Source: JAQGMV01 sp035525455 (lineage in GTDB: Bacteria > Pseudomonadota > Gammaproteobacteria > Burkholderiales > SG8-41). From it: a DNA stretch of 23,434 nt. The stretch's first letter is position 1; every line of letters starts with the position of its first letter. The translations under genes and the position numbers were made by a program. The notes below the pieces were generated by a model. It worked only from the letters and a program-made list of their open reading frames with translations. It searched no databases and was not told the origin of the DNA. Where the stretch lies: positions 1 through 23,434 of the forward strand of contig DATLEF010000083.1 of assembly GCA_035525455.1 (NCBI GenBank). Direction: 5' to 3'. Shown here piece after piece: positions 1 through 7,066 of this stretch.

Positions 1-198
1 TGGACCGCGGCCGGCTACCCGACCGAAGCCACGCCCGACCTCCCGAGCGACGCCGAGTGCATCGACTATCTCTTCTTCGTCCACGACCGCCACGCCGGCA
101 ACCGCGAAGCGATGAAGCAGTACCTCGCGTGGGAAACAGGCTTGATCGCCCAGCTCGACGACCAAGACCGAAAGCTATTCAGGGTCGGCGTAATCTAA
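1..198 (+). CDS. 3' end of an unidentified gene (partial)
   Basis: The frame is open from the first base to a TAA at 196-198 and gives 65 residues ending in LFRVGVI. The start lies outside the window. The fragment reads like a real protein: it is rich in acidic and aromatic residues, has CIDYLFFVHDRHAGNREAMK near the middle and no low-complexity stretch. I do not recognise the family. It converges on ligD with only 24 bases between the stop codons, and a perfect hairpin fills that gap. No promoter or operon partner is visible because the 5' side is cut off. Confidence 0.6.
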   Translation, partial: WTAAGYPTEATPDLPSDAECIDYLFFVHDRHAGNREAMKQYLAWETGLIAQLDDQDRKLFRVGVI

Positions 199-199
199 A

Positions 200-220
200 G
201 CGGCGAAGGAAAGTCGCCGC
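200..220. terminator. Hairpin between convergent genes, likely bidirectional terminator
   Basis: A perfect 7-bp stem (GCGGCGA at 200-206 pairing with TCGCCGC at 214-220) with a 7-base loop occupies almost the whole gap between the stop of the upstream + strand gene (198) and the stop of ligD (223). There is no clear T-run on either side, so termination is inferred from position and symmetry. Confidence 0.5.
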
Positions 221-222
221 AG

Positions 223-2865
223 CTACGCGCCTACTTTCTTCATCATCGCTTTCGTGACCGACTGCTTTACCTCGAAGAATTCGGCCCACGGATCCTTCTT
301 CAGCTTCGCGAGCCGGTCGAGCACGTTGCGCACGTTGAAGTAATCGCGCCGGAGGTCTTTCTCGAGCTCTTCCCAGCCGACCGGCGTCGCGACCGGCGCG
401 TTCCCCCGGGCGCGTAGCGAATAGGGTCCGACTGCCGTCGCGCCTTCGCCATTGCGCAGGTAGTCGACGAAAATCTTGCCGTGCCGCTTCGCTTTCGTGA
501 CGGTGGAGACGAAACGATCCGGAAACGACTTGACCATGAGCTCGGCGATCGCCTTGGTGAAATTCTTGATGTCGACCCACCCGAGCGCCGGCTTGATCGG
601 CACCACGACGTGCAGGCCTTTGCCGCCGGTCGTCTTGATGAACGTCTGGAAACCAAGCTCTTCGAGCAGCGTTTTGAGGATATGCACCCCTTCGACCAGC
701 GTCTCCCATGAAATATCGTCCGCAGGATCGAAATCGAAAACGATGACGTCCGGGCACGTGAGCTTCGGCGCGCTCGACCCGAACGGATGCAGCTCGAGTG
801 CCCCCATCTGCAGCAGCGCGACGAGCGCGCTCACCGAATTCGCCATCATGTAAAGCGTCGGGCCGCCGCTTTCCTGCACTTTCACCCGCTCGATCACTTC
901 GTTCACTTTGGCGTCCGGGTGCTTCTGGTAGAAACAGCTTTTCTCCCAACCATTCGGGCATCGCACCAGGGTGAGCGGCCGATTGTGCAGGTACGGGAGG
1001 ATCCAGTCGGCGATGTTCTCGTAATACCGTGCGAGCTCGATCTTGGTGATCCCCGCTTCGGGATAGAGGACTTTGTCGGGATTGCTGATCTTGATTCCGG
1101 CGACCGTGACGCCGCCACTGTCCGTTGACGCCGCCACAGCAGGCTTCTTGCTCCGCCTCATGGGTTTGGCTGCCGCCGCTTTCGATTCGACTTTACGGCC
1201 GCGGGCTTTCACAGCAGGCTTCTCCTCGATCACTTCGTCGGTTTCTTGCGGACGCTCGCGCACCACGTCGCGCGCCTTTTTATCTTCGCGCAGGCCCTGG
1301 AAAGACGGATGTCTCAGAGTGCCGTCGTTCGTCCACTCGGTAAACTCGATTTCGGCGACGAGCTCCGGCTTCACCCAGTGTGCGCCTTTTGCTTCATAGC
1401 CCCGCGGCGGGTTGCTGAACGGCGGGTCGTTCACTTCCAGCGCGCGGAGCTTCTTGTGCATCGTGCGCAGCGTCGTCTCGTTGAAACCGGTGCCCACTTT
1501 GCCCGAATAGCGCAATGTTCCGTCTTTCTCGTAGACACCCAGCAACAGCGCACCGAAGCCGCTGCGCGTGCCTTCGGGATCCGTATAACCTCCGATCACC
1601 ATTTCCTGCCGCAGGCTGCACTTTACTTTGAGCCAGTCGCGGCAACGCCCCGACTGGTAGATCGACTGCGAGCGCTTCGAGATCATCCCTTCGAGCTTCA
1701 GGCTGCACGCCTGCTTGAAAAACTCTTCGCCGGAACCTTCGATGTGGCTGCTGTAGCGCAGCGTCGCGGGCGCGGATTCGAGCAGCGATTCGAGTAGGCG
1801 CTTGCGTTCTACGAGAGGCACGCCGCGCAGATCGTACCCGTTGAGGTACGGGAGGTCGAAGACGAAATAATGGAGCTTGGAGGAATGGTCGGTCGTAAGC
1901 GCGTTCTGCAGCGCCTGGAAGCTGGTGCGGCCGTCCGCTTCGACGACCACAACCTCGCCATCAAACCATGCCGACTCTACCGGCAAGCGCGCCGCGCACC
2001 GTTCGACCGCGACGAAATTCCCCGTCCAGTCCTTCGCATTGCGCGACACCATCTGCGCTTCGCCGTTCTCGACGCGGCACAGCATGCGATATCCGTCGAG
2101 CTTCATTTCGTGAAACCAGTCTTTTCCGGCTGGAGCCTCCTTCACCAGCGTAGCGAGCTCCGGAGCGATGAACTCGGGCATCTGCCGTTTTACCGCGCCC
2201 TTTATCGCCGCGAGGTCGAGCGCTGGCTTTTTTTTTCGTACCGCTCCGCTTTTCACGTTCTCAGCCACTGATTTTTTCGACTCCCATACGCGGTCCGGGT
2301 CTTCGGCAATCTCTTCGAGCGTGCGCCCGCTGGCGACGCTATCGGGTTTTTCGTCGACGATCAGCGGCTTACCGGGACACGCATGTTCGTCCTTCTCCTT
2401 GATCAAAAGCCACGACTTCTCGCCGCCGTATTTGCCGCCGTGGCTGCGTACGAGCATCCAGCCGCCTTTCAGCTTCTCGCCCTCGAGCTCGAATTTGAGC
2501 CGCCCTTTCTTGTAACCTGCCACGGGGTCTTCCCTGGGAATCCAGATACCACGGTCCCACAGGAGCACCGTGCCCGCACCGTACTGCTTCGGCGGGATGA
2601 TGCCTTCGAAGCTGCCGTATTCCAGGGGATGGTCTTCGACGTGCATGGCAAGCCGTTTGTGCGACGGGTCGCAGCTCGGCCCTTTGGGGACAGCCCAGCT
2701 GAGCAGCACGCCGTTTAACTCCAGGCGAAAGTCGTAATGCATGTGGCTCGCCCGGTGTTTCTGGATGATGAAACCGAGGCCTTTCGCCTTGCGTTTCAGT
2801 ACGCGCCCTTTGGGCTCCGGGGTGATTGCGAAATTGCGCTTCTTGTTGTACAGCTCGAGTGCCAT
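223..2865 (-). CDS. ligD: ATP-dependent DNA ligase D (PE-LIG-POL)
   Basis: This 880-residue enzyme is the multidomain end-processing and sealing protein of bacterial non-homologous end joining. The domain order is 3'-phosphoesterase, ligase, polymerase/primase, as in Pseudomonas LigD and unlike the mycobacterial order. The phosphoesterase (about residues 15-190) has H37, H43, D45, R47 and H79 in the known metal/active-site pattern (HRASHMHYDFR, VEDHP). The ligase (about 220-545) has the nucleotidyl-transfer lysine K255 in EMKLDGYR, FDGEVVV at 301-307 and EGMISKR at 392-398. A Lys/Ala-rich linker (about 545-590) leads to the polymerase domain (about 590-860), with catalytic D711 and D713 in VFDFDPADD and D801 in FVDYLRN. 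The length matches the family. The start ATG has no strong ribosome binding site. No ku gene is present in the window. An A9 run lies in the coding strand between the phosphoesterase and ligase domains. Confidence 0.97.
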   Translation of the reverse strand: MALELYNKKRNFAITPEPKGRVLKRKAKGLGFIIQKHRASHMHYDFRLELNGVLLSWAVPKGPSCDPSHKRLAMHVEDHPLEYGSFEGIIPPKQYGAGTVLLWDRGIWIPREDPVAGYKKGRLKFELEGEKLKGGWMLVRSHGGKYGGEKSWLLIKEKDEHACPGKPLIVDEKPDSVASGRTLEEIAEDPDRVWESKKSVAENVKSGAVRKKKPALDLAAIKGAVKRQMPEFIAPELATLVKEAPAGKDWFHEMKLDGYRMLCRVENGEAQMVSRNAKDWTGNFVAVERCAARLPVESAWFDGEVVVVEADGRTSFQALQNALTTDHSSKLHYFVFDLPYLNGYDLRGVPLVERKRLLESLLESAPATLRYSSHIEGSGEEFFKQACSLKLEGMISKRSQSIYQSGRCRDWLKVKCSLRQEMVIGGYTDPEGTRSGFGALLLGVYEKDGTLRYSGKVGTGFNETTLRTMHKKLRALEVNDPPFSNPPRGYEAKGAHWVKPELVAEIEFTEWTNDGTLRHPSFQGLREDKKARDVVRERPQETDEVIEEKPAVKARGRKVESKAAAAKPMRRSKKPAVAASTDSGGVTVAGIKISNPDKVLYPEAGITKIELARYYENIADWILPYLHNRPLTLVRCPNGWEKSCFYQKHPDAKVNEVIERVKVQESGGPTLYMMANSVSALVALLQMGALELHPFGSSAPKLTCPDVIVFDFDPADDISWETLVEGVHILKTLLEELGFQTFIKTTGGKGLHVVVPIKPALGWVDIKNFTKAIAELMVKSFPDRFVSTVTKAKRHGKIFVDYLRNGEGATAVGPYSLRARGNAPVATPVGWEELEKDLRRDYFNVRNVLDRLAKLKKDPWAEFFEVKQSVTKAMMKKVGA

Positions 2866-2983
2866 GGCTTTAAGAAGAGTAATTGACGGTTATTGCCGAT
2901 GAATGCAAGAAACGCGCGCAGCGCGCCCATGCGACACAGGCAGCAAAAATGCAGGGCATGATCCAATACAACCGAGGATGGCA

Positions 2984-3958
2984 ATGAAACCGAGAAAATC
3001 GCATTACGTATGGGTTGCGGCCGCAGCTGCCGGTCTTTCGACTTTCGGCGCTCATGGCGGCGAGGCAGCCTTTCCTGCCAAGCCGGTCACGATCATCATG
3101 CCTTATGCTGCCGGCGGATCATCGGACATCATGACCCGAACACTCGCCAAATCACTCACCGAGATATGGGGACGCAACGCGATCGTGGAGAACCGTCCCG
3201 GCGCGAGCGGCATGATCGGCGCCGAAGTCGTGGCGAAAGCGGCGCCGGACGGCTACACGCTGCTCAGCACGACGTCTTCCTATCCCGGCACAGTAGCCGT
3301 GCGCGCGAAGCTTCCCTTCGATCCCGAGAAAGCGTTCATTCCCGTGGCGATGATCGCGCGGGCACCGATCGTGCTCGCCGTGCATCCCTCGATGCCGGCG
3401 AAGACGGTGAAAGAGTTCATCGCGCTTGCAAAAAAACGACCGCTCAACTATTCGTCTTCCGGCACCGGCGGTAACAATCACATCGCGATGGAGCTCTTCA
3501 GCCAGGCCGCCGGGATAAAGATGACGCACATTCCTTACAAAGGCATCGCACCCGGTGTCGTCGCGCTGATCGCAGGCGAAGTCGATGCAATCATCGCTAG
3601 CTCTCCTGCGGTAATGTCGCAGGTCAAAGCAGGGAAAGCGCGCGCGATCGCGGTAAGCAGCCCCAAGCCCACACCGCTCGTTCCCGGCCTCCCCGCGATA
3701 GCCGAGTCCGGCGTCCCGGGTTTCACCTATGAGAACTGGTGGGGCGTGTTCGCGCCCGCGGGAACGCCGGCGAACGTCGTCAACACCATCAACTCAAGCA
3801 TCAATAAGGCGCTCGTCGGCGCCGAGATGAGGACGATGTTCGAACGCGAAGGCGCGGAAGGTGCGCCGATGTCCGTGGCACAACTCGCAGACTTGCTCCC
3901 GAAAGAGATCGCGCGCTACAGGAAAGCCGCACAGGCGGCCGGGCTCAAGCCGGAATAG
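2984..3958 (+). CDS. Bug/TctC-family tripartite tricarboxylate-type substrate-binding protein
   Basis: This is a 324-residue exported solute-binding protein of the Bug (Bordetella uptake gene)/TctC family, which binds carboxylates or related small organic acids in the periplasm for TTT-type transport or signalling. A signal peptide (Lys/Arg-rich start, then VWVAAAAAGLSTFGAHG) is followed by the family opening FPAKPVTIIMPYAAGGSSD, then RPGASGMIG, PDGYTLL, the HIPYKG motif and a C-terminal GLKPE. I chose the ATG at 2984 because a GAGG lies 6 bases upstream (2974-2977) and this start puts the signal peptide at the N-terminus. An in-frame ATG at 2978 and one at 2903 are also open. The next gene, an aldo/keto reductase, begins 6 bases after the stop, so the two are probably cotranscribed. 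No TctA or TctB membrane subunit is nearby, which is usual for orphan Bug proteins. The ligand cannot be told from sequence. Confidence 0.93.
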   Translation: MKPRKSHYVWVAAAAAGLSTFGAHGGEAAFPAKPVTIIMPYAAGGSSDIMTRTLAKSLTEIWGRNAIVENRPGASGMIGAEVVAKAAPDGYTLLSTTSSYPGTVAVRAKLPFDPEKAFIPVAMIARAPIVLAVHPSMPAKTVKEFIALAKKRPLNYSSSGTGGNNHIAMELFSQAAGIKMTHIPYKGIAPGVVALIAGEVDAIIASSPAVMSQVKAGKARAIAVSSPKPTPLVPGLPAIAESGVPGFTYENWWGVFAPAGTPANVVNTINSSINKALVGAEMRTMFEREGAEGAPMSVAQLADLLPKEIARYRKAAQAAGLKPE

Positions 3959-3964
3959 TCAGGA

Positions 3965-4822
3965 ATGCCAAACACGAGTGACGAGAAACTCGCTGCAGCA
4001 GCCGGGCAAATCCCGGTCGGCGACCTCACAGTCAATCGGCTCGGATTCGGAGCGATGCGCGTGTGCGGACCGCAGATCTGGGGCGAGCCCAAAGACCGTG
4101 CCGCGGCGCTGAAGGTTCTGCGCCGCGCGTACGATCTCGGCCACACGTTCTTCGATACCGCGGACAGCTACGGTCCGAACGTTTCCGAAAACCTGATCGC
4201 CGAGGCGCTTCATCCGTATCCGAAGGATCTCGTCATCGCGACCAAAGGCGGGCTCGTGCGCCCGCGTGCGTCAGCGTGGGATACATGCGGCACACCCGAG
4301 CATTTGAAGCGGGCTCTCGACGGAAGCCTGAAAAGACTCAGGCTCGAGCGTATCGACCTTTACCAGTTCCATGCACCCGACCCGAAAGTGCCTTTTGCGA
4401 AATCGATGGAGACGCTCGCCGGGCTTCAGCGCGCCGGAAAGATCCGCCATCTCGGTGTGTCCAACGTGACGGTGAAACAACTGGAAGAAGCGCGGCGCAT
4501 CGCGCCTATCGTGTCGGTCCAGAACGAATACAACATCGGCGATCGCAGCGACGAAGACGTGCTGCTCGCCTGCGAGCAGGCGGGCATTGCGTTCATCCCC
4601 TGGTACCCGCTCGGGGCCGGCAGCGCGCTGAAAGCACCGAAGGTGCAGCGGATCGCCGCACGGCTGGGTGCGACGCCGTCACAGGTCGTGCTGGCTTGGC
4701 TGCTCGCGCATTCGCCGGTGATATTGCCGATTCCCGGCACCAGCTCGCTCCAACATCTGGAAGAGAATGCAGCTGCAGCGAAAGTACGGCTGCTCGAAAG
4801 CGACCTCGCCGACCTCTCTTAA
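3965..4822 (+). CDS. Aldo/keto reductase
   Basis: This 285-residue NAD(P)H-dependent oxidoreductase of the aldo/keto reductase superfamily has a TIM-barrel fold and is cytoplasmic. The catalytic tetrad is visible as D64 and Y69 (FFDTADSYG), K94 (IATKGG) and H136 (LYQFHAPD). The cofactor-binding end PIPGTSSLQHLEEN is near the C-terminus. The barrel begins at GDLTVNRLGFGAMRV (about residue 19), so an N-terminal start at 3965 fits. It follows the tctC-like gene by 6 bases, suggesting translational coupling and a shared pathway for one carbonyl or hydroxy-acid substrate. It has no signal peptide. The substrate is unknown; the length is slightly short but within the family range. Confidence 0.92.
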   Translation: MPNTSDEKLAAAAGQIPVGDLTVNRLGFGAMRVCGPQIWGEPKDRAAALKVLRRAYDLGHTFFDTADSYGPNVSENLIAEALHPYPKDLVIATKGGLVRPRASAWDTCGTPEHLKRALDGSLKRLRLERIDLYQFHAPDPKVPFAKSMETLAGLQRAGKIRHLGVSNVTVKQLEEARRIAPIVSVQNEYNIGDRSDEDVLLACEQAGIAFIPWYPLGAGSALKAPKVQRIAARLGATPSQVVLAWLLAHSPVILPIPGTSSLQHLEENAAAAKVRLLESDLADLS

Positions 4823-4832
4823 TGTTCCTGTA

Positions 4833-4913
4833 GCGCCGCGAGGCGCCTAAGCGATTTTCTGCGCCGAAGGCGCGTTGTAGCTTCTTCTGCGCAGAAGGCG
4901 CGTCGTTGTTCTT
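4833..4913. repeat. Cluster of short GC hairpins and a degenerate 26-bp direct repeat between convergent genes
   Basis: The gap between the aldo/keto reductase (+) and the second tctC-like gene (-) holds three small palindromes: GCGCC(GCGA)GGCGC at 4833-4846, GCGCC(GAA)GGCGC at 4861-4873, and the perfect 14-base palindrome CTTCTGCGCAGAAG at 4884-4897. Two roughly 26-bp direct copies sharing the core GAAGGCGCGT begin at 4860 and 4888. A third copy lies at 7039-7064. The cluster may act as a bidirectional terminator or RNA-stabilising element of REP type; there is no T-run. Confidence 0.6.
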
Positions 4914-5883
4914 ACTGCGCTTTCACACCGGCGGCTTTCACGACTTTCGCCCAGCGCTCGGTCTCCACCCGAATTTTCGCGGCAAGCTGCTCCGGCGTGA
5001 TCGGCTCGGGATCGACCCCCGAGGCGATGAGCTTTGCGTTCACGTCGGGACTCTTGATGGCGATCACCGCTTCGCGATTCAAACGTTCGATGATGGCGCG
5101 GGGTGTTCCTGCGCGCGTGAGGAAGGCATACCACGAGCCCGCCTCGTAACCCGGCACCGTATCCGACACGGGAGGCACATCCGGAAGATGCGGGAGTCGC
5201 CTGGGGCTCGTCACTGCGATCGCGCGCACCTGGCGCTGCTTGATGTAAGGCAGGCCGGAAGCAAGCCCGGAAATCATCAGCTCGATTTCCTTGCCGACCA
5301 GACCGATGAGCGCAGGGCCGGCACCCTTGTAGGGGACGTGTGTCATGCGCACCCCGGTCATCATTACCAGGAGCTCGGTCGCGAGGTGGCCAGTCCCGCC
5401 CTGCCCGGACGACCCGTAATTGATGCCGCCCGGCTTCGATTTGGCCAGCGCGAGCAGCTCTTTGACCGAATTCGCGGGCACGCCCGGATGCACCATGACT
5501 GCGAACGGACTGTTGCCTACGAGTGCTACGGGCGTGAAATCCTTTGCCACGCTGAAGGGCAGCTTCGTGAAAAGGCTGGGCGCAATCGCGATCGTGCCGT
5601 TAGCCCCGGCGAACAGCGTGTAGCCGTCCGCGGGGGCATTCGCGACGATCTCGCCCGCCACGCTTCCGCCCGCTGCCGCGCGATTGTCGATCACCAGCTG
5701 CTGGCCGAGCTGCTCGGTCATTTTCGCAGCGACGATACGGATCACGATGTCGGTAGGCCCACCTGCGGCAAGCGCAACCACCACGCGAATCGGGCGCGTC
5801 GGGTAGCTCTGCGCCGTGGCCAGAGCCGCGTGAGCCGCGGCAACCGTGGACAGGATGATCGTAAGCGCACGTCCTTTGTTCAT
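4912..5883 (-). CDS. Bug/TctC-family substrate-binding protein (second copy)
   Basis: This 323-residue periplasmic binding protein is of the same family as the one at 2984-3958 but is divergent from it. A signal peptide (MNKGRALTIILSTVAAAHAA to about residue 25) precedes YPTRPIRVVVALAAGGPTD, GGSVAGE, PADGYTL, INYGSSGQGG, THVPYKGAGP and a C-terminal RWAKVVKAAGVKAQ. The start at 5883 has a GGCGGA-type ribosome binding site just upstream and positions the signal peptide correctly. It is monocistronic here: the upstream neighbour is on the other strand. The DNA encoding its last residues shares a 21-base exact match with an intergenic stretch at 7001-7021, which I read as the relic of a related gene. 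The ligand is unknown. Confidence 0.93.
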   Translation of the reverse strand: MNKGRALTIILSTVAAAHAALATAQSYPTRPIRVVVALAAGGPTDIVIRIVAAKMTEQLGQQLVIDNRAAAGGSVAGEIVANAPADGYTLFAGANGTIAIAPSLFTKLPFSVAKDFTPVALVGNSPFAVMVHPGVPANSVKELLALAKSKPGGINYGSSGQGGTGHLATELLVMMTGVRMTHVPYKGAGPALIGLVGKEIELMISGLASGLPYIKQRQVRAIAVTSPRRLPHLPDVPPVSDTVPGYEAGSWYAFLTRAGTPRAIIERLNREAVIAIKSPDVNAKLIASGVDPEPITPEQLAAKIRVETERWAKVVKAAGVKAQ

Positions 5884-6021
5884 ATGTCCGCCTGCGTGAG
5901 AAGATGCAATCCCATGATGGCATTATCGTGAAACACCCGCTGAACGTCACTGCGCTGCTGCTAACCGCAATGAGAGCGGCTCGGCTTCGTTGGATTCGGA
6001 TAATTTGTTTCGGGGGACCCC

Positions 6022-6246
6022 ATGCCGCCACGTAAAAAACCTGCGCAGCCGCCTAAGCTTCAAAAACTCGACGCGGAATGGAAAGCGTTCATCAAGAACG
6101 CGCAGAAGCTCGAACCACCCGCGGCACCATGGCCCGATCCGTCGGGCGCCCCGCTGAAAGCCTCGAAAAAGAATATCGAGAAGGCGTCGGCAAAAAAGCC
6201 ATCCCGGAAGCGGACGACGAAGAAACGACCCGCTCACAGAAAATAA
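6022..6246 (+). CDS. Small Lys/Arg/Pro-rich basic protein, unknown function
   Basis: This is a 74-residue ORF preceded by a G-rich sequence (6011-6014) that could serve as ribosome binding site. The protein begins MPPRKKPAQPPK, has a short more ordered centre (LDAEWKAFIKNAQKLE) and ends in a strongly basic tail, KKPSRKRTTKKRPAHRK. The composition resembles bacterial histone H1-like or nucleic-acid-binding tails, but I recognise no family. There is no signal peptide or membrane segment. Binding to DNA, RNA or ribosomes is an inference from charge alone. It is followed by 108 bases holding an intrinsic terminator that points the opposite way. Confidence 0.6.
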   Translation: MPPRKKPAQPPKLQKLDAEWKAFIKNAQKLEPPAAPWPDPSGAPLKASKKNIEKASAKKPSRKRTTKKRPAHRK

Positions 6247-6293
6247 CCATGCGGCCGGCGAAGCTCTCGCACGACTTATCGCACGAACTTTTC

Positions 6294-6317
6294 AAAAAAA
6301 CGTCGCTCCAAAGCGAC
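6294..6317 (-). terminator. Canonical intrinsic terminator reading on the minus strand
   Basis: On the - strand a perfect stem GTCGCT(TTGG)AGCGAC (6317-6302) is followed after one base by seven T residues (6300-6294). It lies between two + strand genes, so it would stop leftward transcripts, for example those coming from the aldo/keto reductase at 7063-7896 across the antisense strand of the gene at 6355-6873. Confidence 0.55.
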
Positions 6318-6354
6318 ACGCGGCATGTAAACTCGGTGTTGCGCGGCACCATCC

Positions 6355-6873
6355 ATGCAAGGATTTCGTTTGTTGCTCCAGCTCATCCGCAACACCGTGG
6401 CGCTCCTGATCTTGACCACCAGCCTGGCCGCGCGTGGAGAAGTACCGGAAATCAAAGGCGAGGCACCCGCGCAGTCCAAGCCTCTCGACCAGGTCCTTTA
6501 CAAAGGCGTGGTCGGCAATCTCCTCGACGCGGCACCAATCGACCCTGATCGCCGCGTCGAACTGCAGCGCACGAACGCCGTAGTGAGCAGCGTCTTTTCA
6601 GGACGTTCACTGGCGGTTCTGCTTGGCGTCGCGAATCCTGTGCTCATGGTCGGCGGGCTGGTGTGGGGAATCTGGTCGGCTTCCAAGATCAAGCCCGTGA
6701 CACCGGTGGCGCAAGCTTCGGTCCCCAAGCCCAGTTTGCCGGTCGTACCTCTGCTCTCCGAATTCCCGCCAAAGCCCGCGGTCACGGATTCGGGTGCCAC
6801 GCATGGCGGGACGGCCCGCCCCGCGATCGAACCGCTTGCCGATGCCAGCGCCGCTCAAGCTTCAGCCGACTAG
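6355..6873 (+). CDS. Hypothetical membrane protein with two hydrophobic segments
   Basis: This is a 172-residue ORF that I do not assign to a family. A first hydrophobic segment (LLLQLIRNTVALLILTTSLA, about residues 6-25) could be a signal peptide or signal anchor. After a soluble stretch (about 28-84) comes a second hydrophobic segment (about 85-107, LAVLLGVANPVLMVGGLVWG). The remaining C-terminal part is Pro/Ala/Ser-rich and probably disordered. A topology with a short periplasmic loop and a Pro-rich tail is plausible. The ribosome binding site is weak. Codon use matches the neighbours. The downstream region carries a long imperfect hairpin. Confidence 0.6.
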   Translation: MQGFRLLLQLIRNTVALLILTTSLAARGEVPEIKGEAPAQSKPLDQVLYKGVVGNLLDAAPIDPDRRVELQRTNAVVSSVFSGRSLAVLLGVANPVLMVGGLVWGIWSASKIKPVTPVAQASVPKPSLPVVPLLSEFPPKPAVTDSGATHGGTARPAIEPLADASAAQASAD

Positions 6874-6884
6874 GGGGGCGACGC

Positions 6885-6930
6885 TCGCCTGAAGGCTCGG
6901 GCTGCCATTCGGCAGCCCTCAGGCCGGCGA
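6885..6930. terminator. Strong imperfect hairpin after a + strand gene
   Basis: A perfect 8-bp stem, GGGCTGCC (6899-6906) with GGCAGCCC (6911-6918) and loop ATTC, is flanked by a second matching arm GCCTGA (6887-6892) with TCAGGC (6919-6924). It begins 12 bases after the stop codon of the 6355-6873 gene. There is no T-run, so it may be a terminator or an RNA-end stabiliser. Confidence 0.45.
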
Positions 6931-6979
6931 ACGATTCAGAGGAAAACCAAGGTCTTCCTCCAAAACCTCCTTTCCCCCA

Positions 6980-7021
6980 CTGCGGCTTGACGCCCGAATC
7001 TTCACGACTTTCGCCCAGCGC
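6980..7021 (-). pseudogene. Relic of the 3' end of a tctC-like gene
   Basis: Read on the - strand, this stretch encodes RWAKVVK followed, after a one-base deletion, by DSGVKPQ and then TGG where a stop codon would be expected. This matches the C-terminus of the intact tctC-like protein at 4912-5883 (RWAKVVKAAGVKAQ). Bases 7001-7021 are identical to 4937-4957. Only about 14 codons survive. The fragment lies between the element at 7026-7066 and unrelated sequence. Confidence 0.6.
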
Positions 7022-7025
7022 GACA

Positions 7026-7066
7026 ATAAAAGCCACCATGCGGCGAAGGCGCGTCGTGGCTTTTAT
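7026..7066 (-). terminator. Inverted repeat at the 3' end of an aldo/keto reductase gene, likely terminator
   Basis: An 11-base perfect inverted repeat (ATAAAAGCCAC at 7026-7036 and GTGGCTTTTAT at 7056-7066) flanks a 19-base loop and overlaps the stop codon of the reductase. Read on the - strand, the stem ends in GTGGCTTTTAT, which gives a T-rich end typical of intrinsic termination. The right half contains the third copy of the 26-bp element described at 4860-4913. Confidence 0.55.

Noticed and set aside
2914..2926. GCGCG/CGCGC hairpin between ligD and the tctC-like gene as an operator
   Set aside because: A 5-bp stem of alternating GC is expected by chance in such DNA, and no flanking promoter elements support it.
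4063..4833. Alternative-frame 256-codon ORF inside the aldo/keto reductase gene
   Set aside because: It overlaps the gene almost fully, is Arg-rich and lacks motifs; the other frame has the complete catalytic tetrad.
4906..5931. 341-codon + strand ORF opposite the second tctC-like gene
   Set aside because: It is a shadow rich in Arg and His; the - strand frame shows the full Bug-family motif set and signal peptide.
5999..6004. GATAAT as a -10 box upstream of the small basic protein
   Set aside because: No acceptable -35 sequence at 16-18 bases upstream, so I did not list it as a promoter.
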